A program made the translations under genes and the position numbers. Of a stretch of 64,000 bases of DNA, positions 63,826 to 64,000 are shown piece after piece. Numbering within the stretch: position 1 is the first letter of the stretch; each line of letters opens with the position of its first letter. The notes below the pieces were generated by a model. That model did not search any database, was not told where the DNA came from, and saw only the letters and a list, made by a program, of their open reading frames with translations. Source of the stretch: an uncultured Paracoccaceae bacterium (GTDB taxonomy: Bacteria > Pseudomonadota > Alphaproteobacteria > Rhodobacterales > Rhodobacteraceae); NCBI GenBank assembly GCA_947493745.1, contig CANLSM010000011.1:43811-107810 (forward strand). Direction: 5' to 3'.

Positions 63826-64000
63826 GTGCCCGATACGAACCTGTCAAAAGACCCAAGCTCGAATGAACTGGCAGATACGCGCACGGCTTGGGCCGAAGAT
63901 CGCACGATGCTTGCAAATGAGCGGACATGGCGTATCTGCGGCGGATCGGGCTTGAGAGGTTTCAAATATCGTTAATGTCGATGTTGAAACCCCAAAGCCA
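63826..64000 (+). pseudogene. Frameshifted DUF202-family gene start
   Basis: From GTG 63826 the frame reads SNELADTRTAWAEDRTMLANERTW, the N-terminus of DUF202 (YidH-like) membrane proteins. Past ANERTW the frame turns to nonsense and ends at TAA 63973-63975; the other frame continues with YLRRIGL-like residues, consistent with a one-base loss near 63928. GAGGAA lies upstream. The expected transmembrane helices are missing within the window. Confidence 0.45.

Overview
The window looks like a chromosomal segment of an alphaproteobacterium of the Rhodobacterales (Roseobacter-type). The evidence is the high-GC coding style with long antisense shadow frames, the ech-rpsT-rhodanese-dnaA-dnaN-recF-gyrB block, ScfR- and EamA-type families typical of the group, and two copies of an intergenic 3'-end element with the core GGGATATTT. 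About 55 protein genes, a TPP riboswitch and several terminators or stem-loops can be supported. I see no tRNA, rRNA or CRISPR array.

Layout. 1-2.3 kb: end of a type I secretion system (HlyD-like adaptor, partial, and PrtD-like ABC exporter). 2.5-5.9 kb: envelope genes mlaA-mlaC and a class A penicillin-binding protein. 6.2-13.2 kb: nitrogen and nucleotide metabolism (glnK-amtB, nadC, free-Met-R-sulfoxide reductase, ade-amn, HU protein). 13.3-21.6 kb: EamA transporter, a 1087-aa SAM/cyclase/AAA/TPR signalling protein with an unusual purine-binding pair, an F420-type NADP oxidoreductase, a tightly coupled small ORF-YcaO-TfuA operon, and a coiled-coil lipoprotein. 21.8-30.9 kb: replication block (gyrB, lysE-type gene, recF, dnaN, dnaA), rhodanese, rpsT, enoyl-CoA hydratase. 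31-35.5 kb: manC, ScfR-type regulator with an iron alcohol dehydrogenase. 35.8-39.3 kb: a 1161-aa secreted EEP nuclease. 39.3-42.7 kb: TPP riboswitch and thiBPQ. 42.7-50.5 kb: xylFHG-type ABC importer, divergent ROK regulator translationally coupled to a di-heme oxidoreductase and an FG-GAP/UnbV protein. 50.6-57 kb: GGDEF-EAL protein, DUF1801, rpsO-pnp. 57-59.5 kb: a three-gene glycan cassette (GT25, GT29-like, pyruvyl transferase-like). 59.5-63 kb: ROK sugar kinase, xthA, second hydratase, DUF3775, lolA. 63-64 kb: debris of mobile and accessory genes (IS3 orfA fragment, SMI1/KNR4-like tail, broken DUF202 gene).

How the genes work together. Amn plus Ade would convert AMP to hypoxanthine, ammonia and ribose 5-phosphate, beside an ammonium sensing and uptake pair. 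The thi genes are controlled by a TPP aptamer followed by a helix that buries the thiB ribosome site. The xyl importer and its ROK regulator face each other across a near-perfect 27-bp palindrome. The most promising candidate for an undescribed system is the small ORF-YcaO-TfuA operon (18.2-20.8 kb), a predicted peptide or protein thioamidation unit whose substrate is not evident. No oriC-like cluster of DnaA boxes is visible near dnaA.
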